Below are positions 32,833 through 44,640 of a DNA stretch of 64,000 nt, piece by piece; position 1 is the first letter of the stretch; the number at the start of each line of letters is the position of its first letter. The position numbers were made by a program, and so were the translations under genes. Source of the stretch: Diphasiastrum complanatum (taxonomy: Eukaryota; Streptophyta; Lycopodiopsida; Lycopodiales; Lycopodiaceae); the NCBI GenBank assembly GCA_029204225.1, contig CM055096.1, forward strand, positions 3,049,676-3,113,675, read 5' to 3'. The notes below the pieces were generated by a model, which did not search any database, was not told the origin of the DNA, and worked only from the letters and a program-made list of their open reading frames with translations.

Positions 32833-34638
32833 AAAGGGCGCATGAATAGTAGGACCCATAGGTGTCCAAGAGCAAGGAGTATGAAGCAAGGGAGGGAAGC
32901 TTGTCAGGTGGGAAAAAAGAGGTGAAAACTCTAGAATGGCCAGTATGGTCAACAATTCCCATCATCCTTTTTTCACCTCAAAAATCTGTCATTATCTCCC
33001 TAGGGAATCACAAGAAAGTTTTGTTTGTTTCCTATGTAGGAAAAACATGAAATTCCCTAGTTTTACACGATTTTTCATTGTTAAGAAATGCATTTGGATG
33101 ACTTATAATCCCCTTTTAACTAAGAATAACTTATTTGGAATAGCTTTTACTGTACTAAATACTTATTACTTACTATTTTATATTATTTATTATAATATAC
33201 TAAATACATTTATATATATGAAATAAAAAGTGTATTAGTATGATTATATATTACTATAATATACTCAATATCAAATACTAAAATACCTAAATATAACTAT
33301 ACTAAATATTAATCTAAGTACTAAATATCAAATATGCTAAACTTTTGATATTAGTTAGTTATTATTAGTTGGTTACTTATTATAATCTAACTACTTGACT
33401 ATCAAAATAATTAATTAACTAACTAAGTAGTGTTAGCTAACTAGTTTAGTGGTATAATAGTTCACTAACTATAGTAACATAAATGTTCGTTCACTAGCTA
33501 ATTAGTTAGTAGTTTCCTAGTTAACTATCGTATTTTAGTTAAGTAAGCTAACTATTAAAATTTTAGTTTACTGGTAGTATAAGTCGAGTATTTGTGGTAT
33601 ATCATCTCCTAATTCAAAGTGAATCATGTTAGATCATGTAATGGAATTCAAATAACATATAGGGTTAAATGAGCTCCAACGAGAATATGAAGTAATAAAG
33701 TACACACATTCAATATAGACTTTTAGTTCATTTTAGAAGAACATTACTAAACATAAAGCCCGATATTGCTTCCTCTTTAGTTTAGATGTTGCGCTAGATC
33801 AATTTTATGTCTATCACTCAAGCTTGAGTTTGATGTCTAACATGCAAATTTAACTTTCATCACTTGAAATTTCTCATTGTGTGATCAAAATAAACAATGT
33901 CAAGTTTAGGACATTCAAATTACTATAGTTCGGTCTCTTTTTGATGAAATAGACCTCTATCACTTGAGATAGCTCAAATTTGGTTTTGTTCACCCGAGAT
34001 AGCTTGATTTTGGATCATATCATTCAAGATTCTCATTGAGTGATCAAATTCGTGGAATCTTCTAAATGGCTCAAACTTGAACCACATCATACAAGATAGC
34101 TTGATTTTGGTTCCAAACATGTGATTTTAATCACTTGAGACTTAAATTTGTTTTTTATCACTCACGATAGCTCGACATTGGTCCTTATCCTCAGGATCAC
34201 TCATTTGTTGATTGAATTTGATAAGTTGAGATAACCTAGGTTTGACAACCTAGATTTGATTCCTAACATGCAGTCCCTATAAGTTGAGATAACCTAGATT
34301 TGATTCCTATAAGTTAAGATAACCTAGATCATTGAGATTGGACCAACCTTGACTTTACTACATTCAAATTGCCAGTATTAGTGAAATTGTAGTTCAGAGC
34401 CAACAATGACAAATGTTATGTAGAGTGGAAGAGTGATGGGAAAATCATCTATGATAAATTACCATTCAGACCAATAGTGCGGCTGGGTTCAATACATCCT
34501 TCAATCATAGATGCACCACTACCAAGCTTGTCTACTATGATGTAGACCCAATCGAGCAAGTGGCACTATGTTTGCCCTCATTTCAAGAACTTGAGAAGGA
34601 CATTCCTTTGGATTTAGAGTTGGGTTTACAATGAAGAT
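32833..34638 (+). repeat. Complex AT-rich repeat, segment A (copy 2)
   Basis: Same order as at 13078-16110 but with a single copy of the 621-bp unit: post-18S block, TA/TTAG-rich zone (33170-33560), then the 'TCACTTGAGATAGC' array. It ends in 'TTGGGTTTACAATGAAGAT', the insertion site of the complete family-A Copia. The small open frames here are not supported as genes. Confidence 0.85.
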
Positions 34639-35264
34639 TGTGAAAGATTCAACTAGTTTCATCACATTTTGCAATATTTCCATATTTGGCATGTTGAGGC
34701 CAAAACTTGTTTTAGACTTAGAGGTTGACTTTCATTCGAATAAACACTTTTTGAAAGTGTGGAAAAGTTGGAATGCGAGTTTGAGTAGATTCAATTTCAA
34801 TAGTTGGGTACATTGAATCTAGACCCAAAATTAGTAGGGTTAGCATTTTGGTGGGAAAGCCAAGTGGCCAAATAGGGTTTGGACCTGTTATAAAAGGATG
34901 TAACTCATGGAGAGAGCAATCTTCTCTCTACTCTATCTCATTTCAAGCTTATACATGGTTCTCTTGGGTTCTACTATCCATTGGTGCACTATCTTGGTGA
35001 TTGCTTGCAATTCTATGTGTAGAATGATCTATATTTGTTATTTTTGGATCCACATGTGTGAAATATAGTAGCTTGCTGGTTTTGTATGGACAACAATAGT
35101 ACATAATCATTTCATTCAAGTTTGACCAAGTTCTATTGGTGTTTGCATCTCAATTTGTGTGTAGATGCTGATTTTTCTACATTGGTGAGATTGGTGGTGT
35201 ATTTCTCTTTCTAACCAAAGATCATTCAAGTAGATTGGATCTTAAGGATCTGAAATCTTTCACA
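34639..35264 (+). repeat. 5' LTR of the family-A Copia
   Basis: 626 bp, TGTGAAAGATTC...AATCTTTCACA. A TATAAAAGG box at 34889-34897 would place the RNA start roughly 30 bases on. The next bases, TGGTATCAGAGC (35265-35276), form the initiator-Met tRNA primer-binding site. Confidence 0.92.
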
Positions 35265-35837
35265 TGGTATCAGAGCTTGTGTTTCAGATTATGAAGAAGG
35301 AAATCAGATCTATCAATGATTTGGTGAAGATATCAAGTCTAGAGCATGCTAGAGAAGATTCTATACCAAAATCGGATTTTTGCTTTTGTAGATCAAAACA
35401 CTAAATAGGTCAATATACTTGTTCAATTCCAATTTTTGAATTCAAATACAGGATTTGGCCAATTTTTGGATCATTGGATCAGCCTAAGTGGTGGCTTATA
35501 GATTGCATATCAAATTTCCAGCATTTGCATGTAGATTTGGAATAGTCAATTTTTTGTGATTTTGTCAAAACCCTAATTTTGATTGGATCTCTTGATAGTG
35601 AGGTTTCTGGACTTCATTTGAGTGTGTTTCGATCTTAGAAAGTTGCAAAAGTCATTAGATTGAGGATATATCATAGGTTGATCAAGGTTCCATGATTCTA
35701 TGTGTTGATTTGATTGGATAAGTGCTAGAAGAGAATTTGTGAATTAGTTTCAAATCTTAGTGATTTCTTTTGAAAGCATTTGTTGTTGTTCAAAGGAGTT
35801 CTTTGTGCGTTGAAAGAGAATATCAGGTCATTGCTAC
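35265..35837 (+). other. Untranslated leader of the family-A Copia
   Basis: The leader runs from the primer-binding site to the gag ATG, 573 bases, and corresponds to the 609-base leader of the family-B element. It is T-rich with no supported frame; packaging signals would be expected here. Confidence 0.6.
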
Positions 35838-37103
35838 ATGGCAACCTCAATTGGAGTCATGCTGGAATCCAATGATAGGCTTACCTCAAGTAACTATTCA
35901 TTGCGGAAAGTGAGGATGGAGTCACTTCTTGAGATGAATGATGTTTTGAATATTGTTGTAGGTTTGGAGAAGAGACCAGCAACACAACAAGATCAATTGA
36001 GGTATGACAAGAGGGCCAAGAAGGCTCTACACATAATAAAGATGAATGTTACCAATGAGTTTCTCAAGGAAGTTGGTAAGTGCACATCATATTTCAAAGC
36101 TTGGAATTCATTTAAAAAGCTTTATGAATCCAAGTCTACTTCTAGAGTGTTGACTCTTAGAAGGAAAATCTTTTCTTGTTTGCAAAAGAATGAAGAAAGT
36201 CCAAGTACTTTTGTTTTGAGAATGAAAGCATTGAATGATGAGCTAGCTTGCATAGATGAAAGCATTAAGGAAGGAGAGCTTATTCAAGTGATTCTTAATG
36301 GCTTGTTGGATGCTCATGCTAACATTGTTCAAAGTATTGCTATTCAAAAGACTTTGCCAAGTTTGATGGATCTTCAAGAGATCTTGATCAATAAGGAATA
36401 TAGGCTTCAAGCAAGAGGTGGATCTACATCGACACTTCAAGAGGATGCTATGTTCACAAAGGGCAAATTCAAGGGCAAAACCAAAAGTAAGTGGTCTAAA
36501 AGGCAAGATCAAGTGGATGCTTCTTCAAGTGGCAAAAAGAAGGATAGATCAAAGCTTAAGTGCTTCTATTGTGGCATCAAAGGACACTTTGCAAGTGAGT
36601 GCTACAAGAAGAAGAGAGATCAAGGAGACAAGCAAGGTAGTCTAACTCTTGATGAGGATGGTTTGGATGTTCAAGATGCAAATGATGATGCTTTTGTGAT
36701 GTCTTCATGTATGCTTGCTAATCATGGCGATCTAGATCCTTGTTGGATTGATAGTGAGGCAAGTTCACACATGACCTTTCACAAAGAGTACTTCACTTCT
36801 TTGTTGGCATATGGAGATGACAAGAGGGTGATCTACACGGCCAATGATGGTGAGTGTGCAATTAAAGGGATTGGCACAATTCCTATTTCTCTCTCTACAA
36901 ATAGGAATGTTCATTTGGAGGATGTCTTGTTTATTCCATCTATTACCAAGAATTTGCTTAGTGTGAGTCAAATTCTAAGTAAGAGCCTCAAGGTGGAGTT
37001 TGATGGAGATGCTTGTTTGATCCAAAGGAAGGATGTCTTGATTGGAAAAGGTAAGAGACAAGGGAAATTGTTCAAACTAGATGCTTTTGTTATTGCTAAC
37101 TAG
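35838..37103 (+). CDS. Family-A Copia Gag-protease, ends at a premature stop
   Basis: 421 residues: a Copia gag ('NDRLTSSNYSLRKVRMESLL', 'VLTLRRKIFSCLQK'), a CX2CX4HX4C zinc knuckle near 240-253 ('CFYCGIKGHFASEC'), and the retropepsin region with 'CWIDSEASSHMT'. The active-site motif normally reads D-S-G-A; here the Gly is replaced by Glu, so the protease is probably dead. The frame stops at TAG where the family-B element has a glutamine codon. Gag itself is intact and could still form particles. Confidence 0.85.
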   Translation: MATSIGVMLESNDRLTSSNYSLRKVRMESLLEMNDVLNIVVGLEKRPATQQDQLRYDKRAKKALHIIKMNVTNEFLKEVGKCTSYFKAWNSFKKLYESKSTSRVLTLRRKIFSCLQKNEESPSTFVLRMKALNDELACIDESIKEGELIQVILNGLLDAHANIVQSIAIQKTLPSLMDLQEILINKEYRLQARGGSTSTLQEDAMFTKGKFKGKTKSKWSKRQDQVDASSSGKKKDRSKLKCFYCGIKGHFASECYKKKRDQGDKQGSLTLDEDGLDVQDANDDAFVMSSCMLANHGDLDPCWIDSEASSHMTFHKEYFTSLLAYGDDKRVIYTANDGECAIKGIGTIPISLSTNRNVHLEDVLFIPSITKNLLSVSQILSKSLKVEFDGDACLIQRKDVLIGKGKRQGKLFKLDAFVIAN

Positions 37104-37470
37104 GTTGGATGTGTTGCAATTGAGCAAATTTCTATTCAAGAGGTTTGGCACAAAAGGATGGGACACCTCAACTTCAAGTCATTGGAGGTAATGGCAAGGA
37201 AGGTTGTGATTGGTCTTCCAAGTTCCTTAAGTAATGACAAGCATGTTTGTGAGTCTTGTGCTTTGTCTAAGTCACATAGACTACCTTATACTATATCTAT
37301 ATCTAGATCTACAAAGCCTTTTCAACTTGTACATTCGGATATTCATGGATTTACTACAATTAGCAATAGTGGAGCTAAGATGTATGTGACAATTCATTGA
37401 TGATTTAGTAGATTTTGTTGGGTCTATCTACTAAAGAGAAAGGATGAAGTGTATGATGTCTTTGTCAAGT
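37104..37470 (+). pseudogene. Family-A Copia integrase N-terminal fragment
   Basis: After the stop the frame continues with the GAG-pre-integrase zinc finger ('VWHKRMGHLNFKSLEVMARK', 'CESCALSKSHRLPYT') and the first catalytic Asp in 'LVHSDIHGFTT'. A frame break at 'MYVTIH*' precedes 'FSRFCWVYLL', and the sequence ends soon after 'VFVKFK', losing the second Asp and the Glu. The integrase is inactive. Confidence 0.85.
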
Positions 37471-37576
37471 TCAAGAATGCAAGGGAGAACCAATTTTCCT
37501 ATGTTGCTTTCTTAACCTCTTTGATGAGCCTACAAGTGTATATTGAGCAAGGAAAGAAGAGGAGTGGATCCAAGCA

Positions 37577-38490
37577 ATGGATCTTGAGTATCAAGCTCTT
37601 ATGAAGAGTGGAACATCTTTTGGAGGATTTTCTTGTGTACATGGATCTATGCAAGTGGATGGATGTTATCTTGTTGTAAACTCAAGTAATGGATCTGGAA
37701 AACAAATTTTGTTCAATTACTTTGATGATCAAGTTGAATATCAAGAACTTGATCTCAAAGCGCTTCAACTAGTCAAAAGGAAAGTTGGCAATTTGGAGCT
37801 AGTCAAGAGCATCAAAGGAGAGGTAATTGGCAAAGATGTTATGGACCTATTCTTGCAGCATATTGAAGACTCAAGTAAGGTCAAAGGAGCAGCAAGGAAG
37901 TGTTGTTCAAGTTTACTTTACTTGTTCTATCTCATGTTTGAGCATTTTCATGTGGATGTGTGCAAATTGTCAAGATATGGTAAAACTAGCTACATTGGTG
38001 AGCATTGTTTTAATGTTGGACTTGTACTAGAATTCTTGGCTGGTTTTTCTAATGGAAATGAAGCTATTGGAGGTTCATTATGTCATTCATTCATGGTCAA
38101 GTCATCAAGGCTTGATGGCATCTTATGGCAAGATGGAGATGGAGATGGCGACTCATTCATGGAGTATCATGGTGGATACATGGCAACAAATGACAAAGGA
38201 GGAGACATGCAAGCAAAAGTTGATCACTCACATTTATTGATTGTTTGCTATATTTTTCCAGAGAGTTCAGAGTTGGAAGCATGGTAGAATCATTTCATTA
38301 ACATTCTATTTTATTCTTCATGTTCTAGTCACATTTTGACATGTAAAATTGATGTAAGAAATAGTGAAGCATCCCAAGTGGACACTATTCTCTATATCAA
38401 TTATGGTTGTTTCTATTTTGAGCATTACATGATCATTGAAAGGAGATCTATTCTTATGAAGAAGATCATTCTTATGATGGATCAAAGTTC
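37577..38490 (+). CDS. Foreign open frame captured inside the family-A Copia
   Basis: A 236-codon open frame (37577-38287) starts with Copia residues 'MDLEYQALMKS' and then leaves the retroviral protein completely. It reads 'GGFSCVHGSMQVDGCYLVV', 'FNYFDDQVEYQELDLKALQL', 'GAARKCCSSLLYLFYLMFEH' and 'GGYMATNDKGGDMQ'. It replaces RT and RNase H. A second copy at 24750-25660 shares the frame, and the two differ mainly by small in-frame changes (for example a 'GDGDGD' versus 'GDG' run). I recognise no domain. It may be a captured host gene part; whether it is translated is unknown. Confidence 0.5.
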
Positions 38491-38713
38491 TATTGTCAAA
38501 ATCTATGCTAGGAGCAAACATATTGAGATACAATATCATTTTGTGAGGGAGCGAGTCATTGAAAAGGAGGTGGAGCTTCAATATGTGTCTTCAAGGGAGT
38601 GTGTAGCTGATATCTTCACAAAAGCATTGGGAAAAGACTTGTTCATGGAGCATAGGACTTCACTTGGAGTATTATCAAAGTCTATGCTAAAACTAGTTGA
38701 AGAGGGGGTGTGA
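38491..38713 (+). pseudogene. Family-A Copia polyprotein C-terminus
   Basis: The end of the Copia pol resumes with 'ARSKHIEIQYHFVRERV', 'SRECVADIFTKALGKDLF' and 'SLGVLSKSMLKLVEEGV', close to family B. The stop TGA is formed by the first bases of the 3' LTR (GTG TGA), the same overlap as in family B, and GAAGAGGGGGTG just upstream is the polypurine tract. Confidence 0.85.
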
Positions 38714-39357
38714 AAGATTCAACTAGTTTCATCACATTTTGCAATATTTCCATATTTGGCATGTTGAGGCCAAAACTTGTTTTAGACTTAGAGTTTGACT
38801 TTTTAAAGGTCATTAGTCTAAATCTCATTTGAATAAACACTTCTTGAAAGTGTCGAAAAGTTAGAATGCGAGTTTGAGTAGATTCAATTTGAATAGCTGG
38901 GTACATTGAATCTAGACCCAAAATAAGTAGGGTTAGCATTTTGGTGGGAAAGCCAAGTGGCCAAATAGGGTTTGGACCTGTTATAAAAGGATGTAACTCG
39001 TGGAGAGAGCAATCTCCTCTCTTCTCTATCTCATTTCATGCTTATACATGGTTCTCTTGGGTTCTACTATCCATTGGTGCACTATCTTGGTGATTGCTTG
39101 CAATTATATGTGTAGAATGATCTATATTTGCTATTTTTTGATCCACATGTGTGAAATACAATAGCTTGCTGGTTTTGTACAAAAAGCAACAGTAGATAAT
39201 CATTTCATTTAAGTTTTACCAAGTTCTATTGGTGTTTGCATCTCAATTTGTGTGTAGATGCTGATTTTTCTACATTGGTGAGATTGGTAGTGTATTTCTC
39301 TTTCTAACCAAAGATCATTCAAGTAGATTGGATCTTAAGGATCTGAAATCTTTCACA
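38709..39357 (+). repeat. 3' LTR of the family-A Copia
   Basis: 649 bp, longer than its 626-bp partner because of a small insertion near 38803-38828 (TTTTAAAGGTCATTAG region) and scattered substitutions. The LTR divergence shows this element is older than the family-B insertion. Confidence 0.92.
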
Positions 39358-39860
39358 AAGATTCACCAAAATCCAACCTTCCTTGTCTTGACCCATTTTC
39401 TGTGTGGATCCGCAATCTTATTGTCCATGATGTGAAGGACCTCATGCATTGTTAAGCATGTCTTTTCACCGTACGACCTGGCAAGGTATGGAATTCCATC
39501 AAAGATGATGCCTGACATGTAGACCAGGCGGGTGTTGACGCTCAGGTAGATGTGTCCTCGGAATGAGCCTCGGGCACAGCTTGTGTCCAAAAGCTCAATG
39601 ATTCGCCAAAAACTCCAAGAAAGATGGAGGGGCAGGCAACACCCAAGTATAGAGTCAGTCGTTGGGTTTCTCCCATGTTCGGTGCTTTGTGCCTCGTCTG
39701 CTCCCACGGGTGGGCAGATGGGAGGAACACTCGGGCCTTGGCAGCATGAATGTCAAAGGGAGAGAGCCCAAGGTAAGGTGGCTCAAGTTTTCCAACTCAG
39801 CAAAGTTTCTTGAATTTCACATGTGAAGGTTGAGTGCTGGGTAGCCTAGCACCCCTTCGA
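39358..39860 (-). repeat. Segment X (copy 2)
   Basis: Near-identical to 32197-32697, starting at the same AAGATTCACC next to a family-A LTR end. The minus strand is again open for 114 codons (39363-39707), with a few replacements. Because both copies start exactly at an LTR end, they belong to the same duplicated unit. Confidence 0.75.
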
Positions 39861-39924
39861 TGAGGTTTTTAGATTGTAGTATAGAGGGTGGTCTGTCTCT
39901 GTCGATGACATTGTGAGTTCATTA

Positions 39925-39957
<33 letters not shown>

Positions 39958-39994
39958 TAAGGTGTCTATAGGTGAATTTGAGGAAGGATCATTG
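39861..39994 (+). pseudogene. Fossil of the 18S rRNA 3' end (copy 3)
   Basis: The best-preserved of the three upstream parts: 'GTGGTCTGTCTCTGTCG' and 'ATGACATTGTGAGTTCATTA' match the helix-44 end of plant 18S, then 'GAGGAAGGAGAAGTCG' and 'GAGGAAGGATCATTG'. Same orientation and same decay pattern as the other two. Confidence 0.85.
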
Positions 39995-41289
39995 GAAGGG
40001 CGCATGAATAGTAGGAGCCATAGGTGTCCAAGAGCAAGGAATATGAATCAAGGGAGGGAAGCTTGTCAGGTGGGAAGAAAGAGGTGAAAACTCTAGAATG
40101 GCCAATATGGTCAACAATTTCCATCATCCTTTTTTCACCTCAAAAATCTGTCATCATCTCTCTAGGGAATCACAAGAAAGTTTTGTTCGTTTCCTATATA
40201 GGAAAAACATGAAATTCCCTAGTTTTACACGATTTTTCATGGTTAAGAAATGCATTTGGATGACTTAATAACCTTTATCGTACTAAATACTTAATACTTA
40301 CTACATTATATTATCTATTATAATATACTAGATACATTTATATATATGAAATAAAAAGTGTATTAGTATGAATATATATTACTATAATATACTCAATACC
40401 AAATACTAAAATACCTAAATATAACTATACTAAATATTAATGTAAGTAATACATATCAAATATGCTAAACTTTCGATATTAGTTAGTTATTATTAGTTGG
40501 TTACTTATTATAATCAAACTACTTGACTATCAGAATAATTAATTAACTAACTAAGTAGTATTAACTAACTAGTTTAGTGAACTATCATATTTTAGTTAAG
40601 TAAGCTAACTATTAAAATTTTAGTTAACTGGTAGTATAACTCGAGTATCTATGTGGTATATCATCTCCTAATTCAAAGTGAATCGTGTTAGATCATGTAA
40701 TGGAATTCAAATAACATATAGGGTTAAATGAGCTCCAACGAGAATATGAAGAAATAAAGTACACACATTTAACATAGACTTTTAGTTCATTTTAGAAGAA
40801 CTTTACTAAACATAAAGCCCGATATTGCTTCATCTTTAGTTTAGATGTTGCGCTAGATCAATTTTATGTCTATCACTCAAGCTTGAGTTTGATGTCTAAC
40901 ATGCAAATTTAACTTTCATCACTTGAAATTTCTCATTGTGTGATCAAAATAAACAATGTCAAGTTTAGGACATTCAAATTACTATAGTTCGGTCTCTTTT
41001 TGATGAAATAGACCTCTATCACTTGAGATAGCTCAAATTTGGTTTTGTTCACCCGAGATAGCTTGATTTTGGATCGTATCATTCAAGATTCTCATTGAGT
41101 GATCAAATTCATGGAATCTTCTAAATGGCTCAAACTTGAACCACATCATACAAGATAGCTTGATTTTGGTTCCAAACATGTGATTTCAATCACTTGAGAC
41201 TTAAATTTGTTTTTTATCACTCATGATAGCTCGACATTGGTCCTTATCCTCATGATCACTCATTCGTTGATTGAATTTGATAAATCTTA
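39995..41289 (+). repeat. Complex AT-rich repeat, segment A (copy 3)
   Basis: Parallels copies 1 and 2 up to 'GATTGAATTTGATAAA' at about 41285, with deletions in the TTAG-rich zone (about 40570) and no 621-bp duplication. It lacks the tail that carries the Copia insertion site and passes into segment B instead. Confidence 0.8.
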
Positions 41290-43380
41290 AGTTTCAGACA
41301 TTCAAATGGCTCATTTAAGTCTATGTTTGAAATGTCGTTTTGGTCCTTAGCACATGACAAAACTCATTTAGTGATTCAGTTCGGCCAACCTTGTGTGTGA
41401 GACATTTGAATTGCTCTAGTCCAATCCCCTATTAATCAAATTGATTCCTACAACCTGATATAGCTCCAATTTGACATCTATGACTTGATGCCTATGTCGT
41501 AAGCTATCTTGAATTTGACCCTTGTCAATCAGCATAACTCATTTAGAGATTAAAATTGACCATTTGCAATTAGAGGATCAGATTGGCTACTTTTGTTTGT
41601 GTATCCATGAGTTTAATCCATATCACTACAAATGGCTCCATTTTGTTTTCTGTGACTCAAGATAGCTTGATTTTTTCCCTTATCATCAAATATTGCTCGA
41701 TTGAATCCTAGGAATTTCAAGTTTACAACATTCAGACTAGTCAAATTGTATGCATATTACCCAAGAAAATTCAATTCTGATGCTTGACATGTAGTTGTGA
41801 TCACTATCACTTAATATATTTCATTGAGTCATGTAATTTGAACATTTTTGAATTTAGGACATTCAAATTGTTCAAGTTCAACCCCTTTTTAAGGAACTTG
41901 ACATGTATCACTCAATGTATCTTATATTTAATGTCTATCACTTTAGATATCTTCACTTTGAGGCCAATGTTGAAATATAATTTTGATATTTTTCTTTGAC
42001 ATGGATCATTCAAAGATTGAATTTTACCAATATTGAATTTATGAATCTCCAGTTGCTCGATCTCAACATGTTATGGATGGAATTGATCCTTAATTGAGAT
42101 AGCTTAAATTTGATTTCTATCACTAATGACAACTTGTTTTTAGCTCATATCACTCTATATTGCTCACTTATTGATTGAGCTTGAGAAATTTCATGTCCTG
42201 AAAATGTAAATAGCCCAGATTTGTATATCACTTGAGATAGTTTAATGCCAAACTTGTATTTTGGATCTTTATCAATCGACATATCCCATTGAGTGATTGA
42301 AATCAAGATTGCACATCAAGTACTCAAACTTAAGAACCATCAAGTTTAGAAATTAAGATGTCACAAATTTCATGCATATCTTTGAGGTAGCTTGAATTCG
42401 ATTCACTTTGATGCCTACATTGCAATATAATTTATATATTTTTCTGTGACATGTTTCATTCAATGATTGAATTTGACAAACATCGAGTTTAGGAATTTCA
42501 AATTGCTCGATATCAATATGTTAATGATGAAATTGATCCTTATCACATGAGATAGCTTAAATTTGAATTCTATCAGTAAAGACACCTTGTTTTTTGCTCA
42601 AATCACTATGGATTGCTCACTACTAACTGAGCTTTAGAAACTTCTAGTTTTGAGCTTCAACTATTTAACCACATCTTATGATATCATCCATAGATGCAAG
42701 AGCATAAAGATATGAACATTTTTTAGTTTAGGACATTCAAATTGCTCAAGTTCAATTCCTTTTCGATGAACTTGACCCGTATCACTCCATGTATCTCAGT
42801 CTCAGGTACATTGTTTGTCACTTCTGATATCTTTACTTTGATGCCTATGTTGCAATAAAACTTTTATACTCTTTCTTTGACATGGATCATTCAATGATTG
42901 AGTTTGACCAATATTGAGTCTAGGAGTTCAGATTGCTAGATCTCAAGGATGGAATTGATCATTATCATTTGAGACAACATAAATTTGATTTCTATCACTA
43001 AAGACAAGTTGTTTTTGGCTCATATCACTCTAGATTGCTAATTGATTGAGCTTGAGAGACTTTGAGTTTTGAAAAATGTAGAAGCCCAAATTCAGTGTAT
43101 ACCACTTGAGATAGCTTGAGTTCAATGTCAAACTTGTATAAGTAACTTTATGAGTTGACATATCTCATTGAGTGACTGTGACACACCTATAAAACTAGAA
43201 CTAGAGCAATACCTCTAATCGTCATTGATCGCTAGTCATATGACCTTAAGGCGATAGACTTAATTCTCAGTATCATGAGTGATCATAAGACTTGATCATG
43301 CACATATGTTTTGTGCCCTTCGATAGACCATAGGTCATTTTTAAGGGGAAAAATCCATAGGAATTAATGACATCGTAGGG
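41290..43380 (+). repeat. Complex AT-rich repeat, segment B (copy 2, most complete)
   Basis: 400 bases unique to this copy (41290-41690) are followed by the series seen at 16824-18412. Phrases around 'TATCACTTGAGATAGCTT' and 'TTGCTCGATCTCAACATG' recur every few hundred bases. It ends with the GACACACCTATAAA block (43180-43380). This copy shows the arrangement before Copia or deletion changed copy 1. Confidence 0.8.
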
Positions 43381-44239
43381 AGAATCTATGGGGCATCAAT
43401 TAAGTAGACAAAGAGGATTGGGTGGATGTCCCTAAGCAGAAGGAAAGCATCAGTCTCTAGGCATAATGTGAGGCTATAGTGAGTGATTTTGATGCAGAAG
43501 GAATCTTTAAGAAATTTAGATGTGAAGGCATTGTAGTACAACTTCGACTACATGAGTTTTCTACCTATAAAGATCCCTTATTAATAGAATTGACCCCCAC
43601 AACCTGATAATGTTGTGATTTGACGTCTATCACTTGAATCAGATGCCAATGTTGAAAAATATCTTGATTTTGACCCTTGTCACTCAACATAACTCATTGA
43701 GTGATTAGAATTGACTACTATGTAATGACACGATCAAAATGGTTGTACTCCTCATTTGGATCTAATTGATTTTGAGATTGAGTGGATTTTGAGTGTCATT
43801 GAGTTTCTAGCTTTCTCTCTCTACCTTTTTGTATCAATGAGTTTAATTCATATTACAAAAAATGGCTCAATTTTGTTTTCCAAAGTCCAAGATACACTCC
43901 AAAAGTGTGAGGGAGGATGCACTTCTCCCTTTTATGCTTTGGAATGACCAATATTGGATTTAGTATCTTGGGATTACTGGAGAATGGCCCCTTGTTGATG
44001 AGATTGACCTCGACTCGAGATTGATCGAATCTGAAGTCTCTAATTCGAGTTAGACCAATATTGGCTCTATCAACCTTTCGAGCTTGCACATTGGCTAACT
44101 AAATTCGAGAATGGTGAAATTTAGGAGATTCAAATGGCTTGTATTTGAAGGCTATAAGTTGAGATAGCCCATATTTGATTCCTAGCATATGGTTTTGGTC
44201 CTTATCACTCAAAATAGACATTTGAGTGATTTAATTGGA
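43381..44239 (+). repeat. Continuation of the repeat (segment C), no gene
   Basis: The first part (43381-43570, 'GGAGAATCTATGGG...GGAAAGCATCAGTCTCTAG') recurs at 45190-45282, then (after the solo LTR) at 46324-46440. The rest again uses the 'TCACTTGA'/'TTGATTTTG' style of segment A in decayed form. A 63-codon frame at 43756 is not supported. Confidence 0.6.
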
Positions 44240-44640
44240 CCAACCTGGCAAGGTATGGATTTCCATGAAAGATGAAGCCGAAATGTAGACCAAGGGGGCG
44301 TTGATGCTTAGGTAGACATGTCCTTGGAGTGAGCCTTGGGAACTTGTGTCCAAAAACTCATGGATTTGCCAAAAAAACTCTAACAACTCTAAGAGAGAGA
44401 GAGAGAGAGAGAGGGGAAGGCAGCAGGTGAGTATAAACTCACTCGCTGGGATTCTTCGATGTTCAATGCTATGTGCCTCATCCACTCCCACAGGTGGGCG
44501 GATGGGGGGAACACTCGGGCCTTGGTAGCGTAAATGCCAAAGGGAAAAAGCCTAAGGTAGGGTGGCTCAAGTTTTCCAACCCAAAAAGGTTTTTCGAATT
44601 TCACATGTGAAGGTCACATGAACAATAGGACCCTGCACAA
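44240..44640 (-). repeat. Segment X, diverged copy 3, lacking the 18S fossil
   Basis: It matches segment X from 'CTGGCAAGGTATGG' to 'TTTCACATGTGAAGGT' with many differences and a (GA)n insertion at 44393-44413. At the point where the other copies carry the 18S fragment it goes directly to 'CACATGAACAATAGGACCC', the sequence that follows the 18S fossil elsewhere. The 18S piece therefore looks like an insertion into X, or a clean deletion here. Confidence 0.65.

Larger units (their letters stand above)
34639..39357 (+). mobile_element. Copia family-A element, complete ends, non-autonomous
   Basis: The 5' LTR (34639-35264) and 3' LTR (38709-39357) enclose a primer-binding site, gag-protease, a fragment of integrase, a foreign segment and the Copia C-terminus. 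The element is flanked by AAGAT on both sides (34634-34638, 39358-39362), a 5-bp target duplication. Most of integrase and all of RT plus RNase H core are absent. It would depend on proteins of a relative such as the intact family-B element, whose gag is closely similar. Confidence 0.92.
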
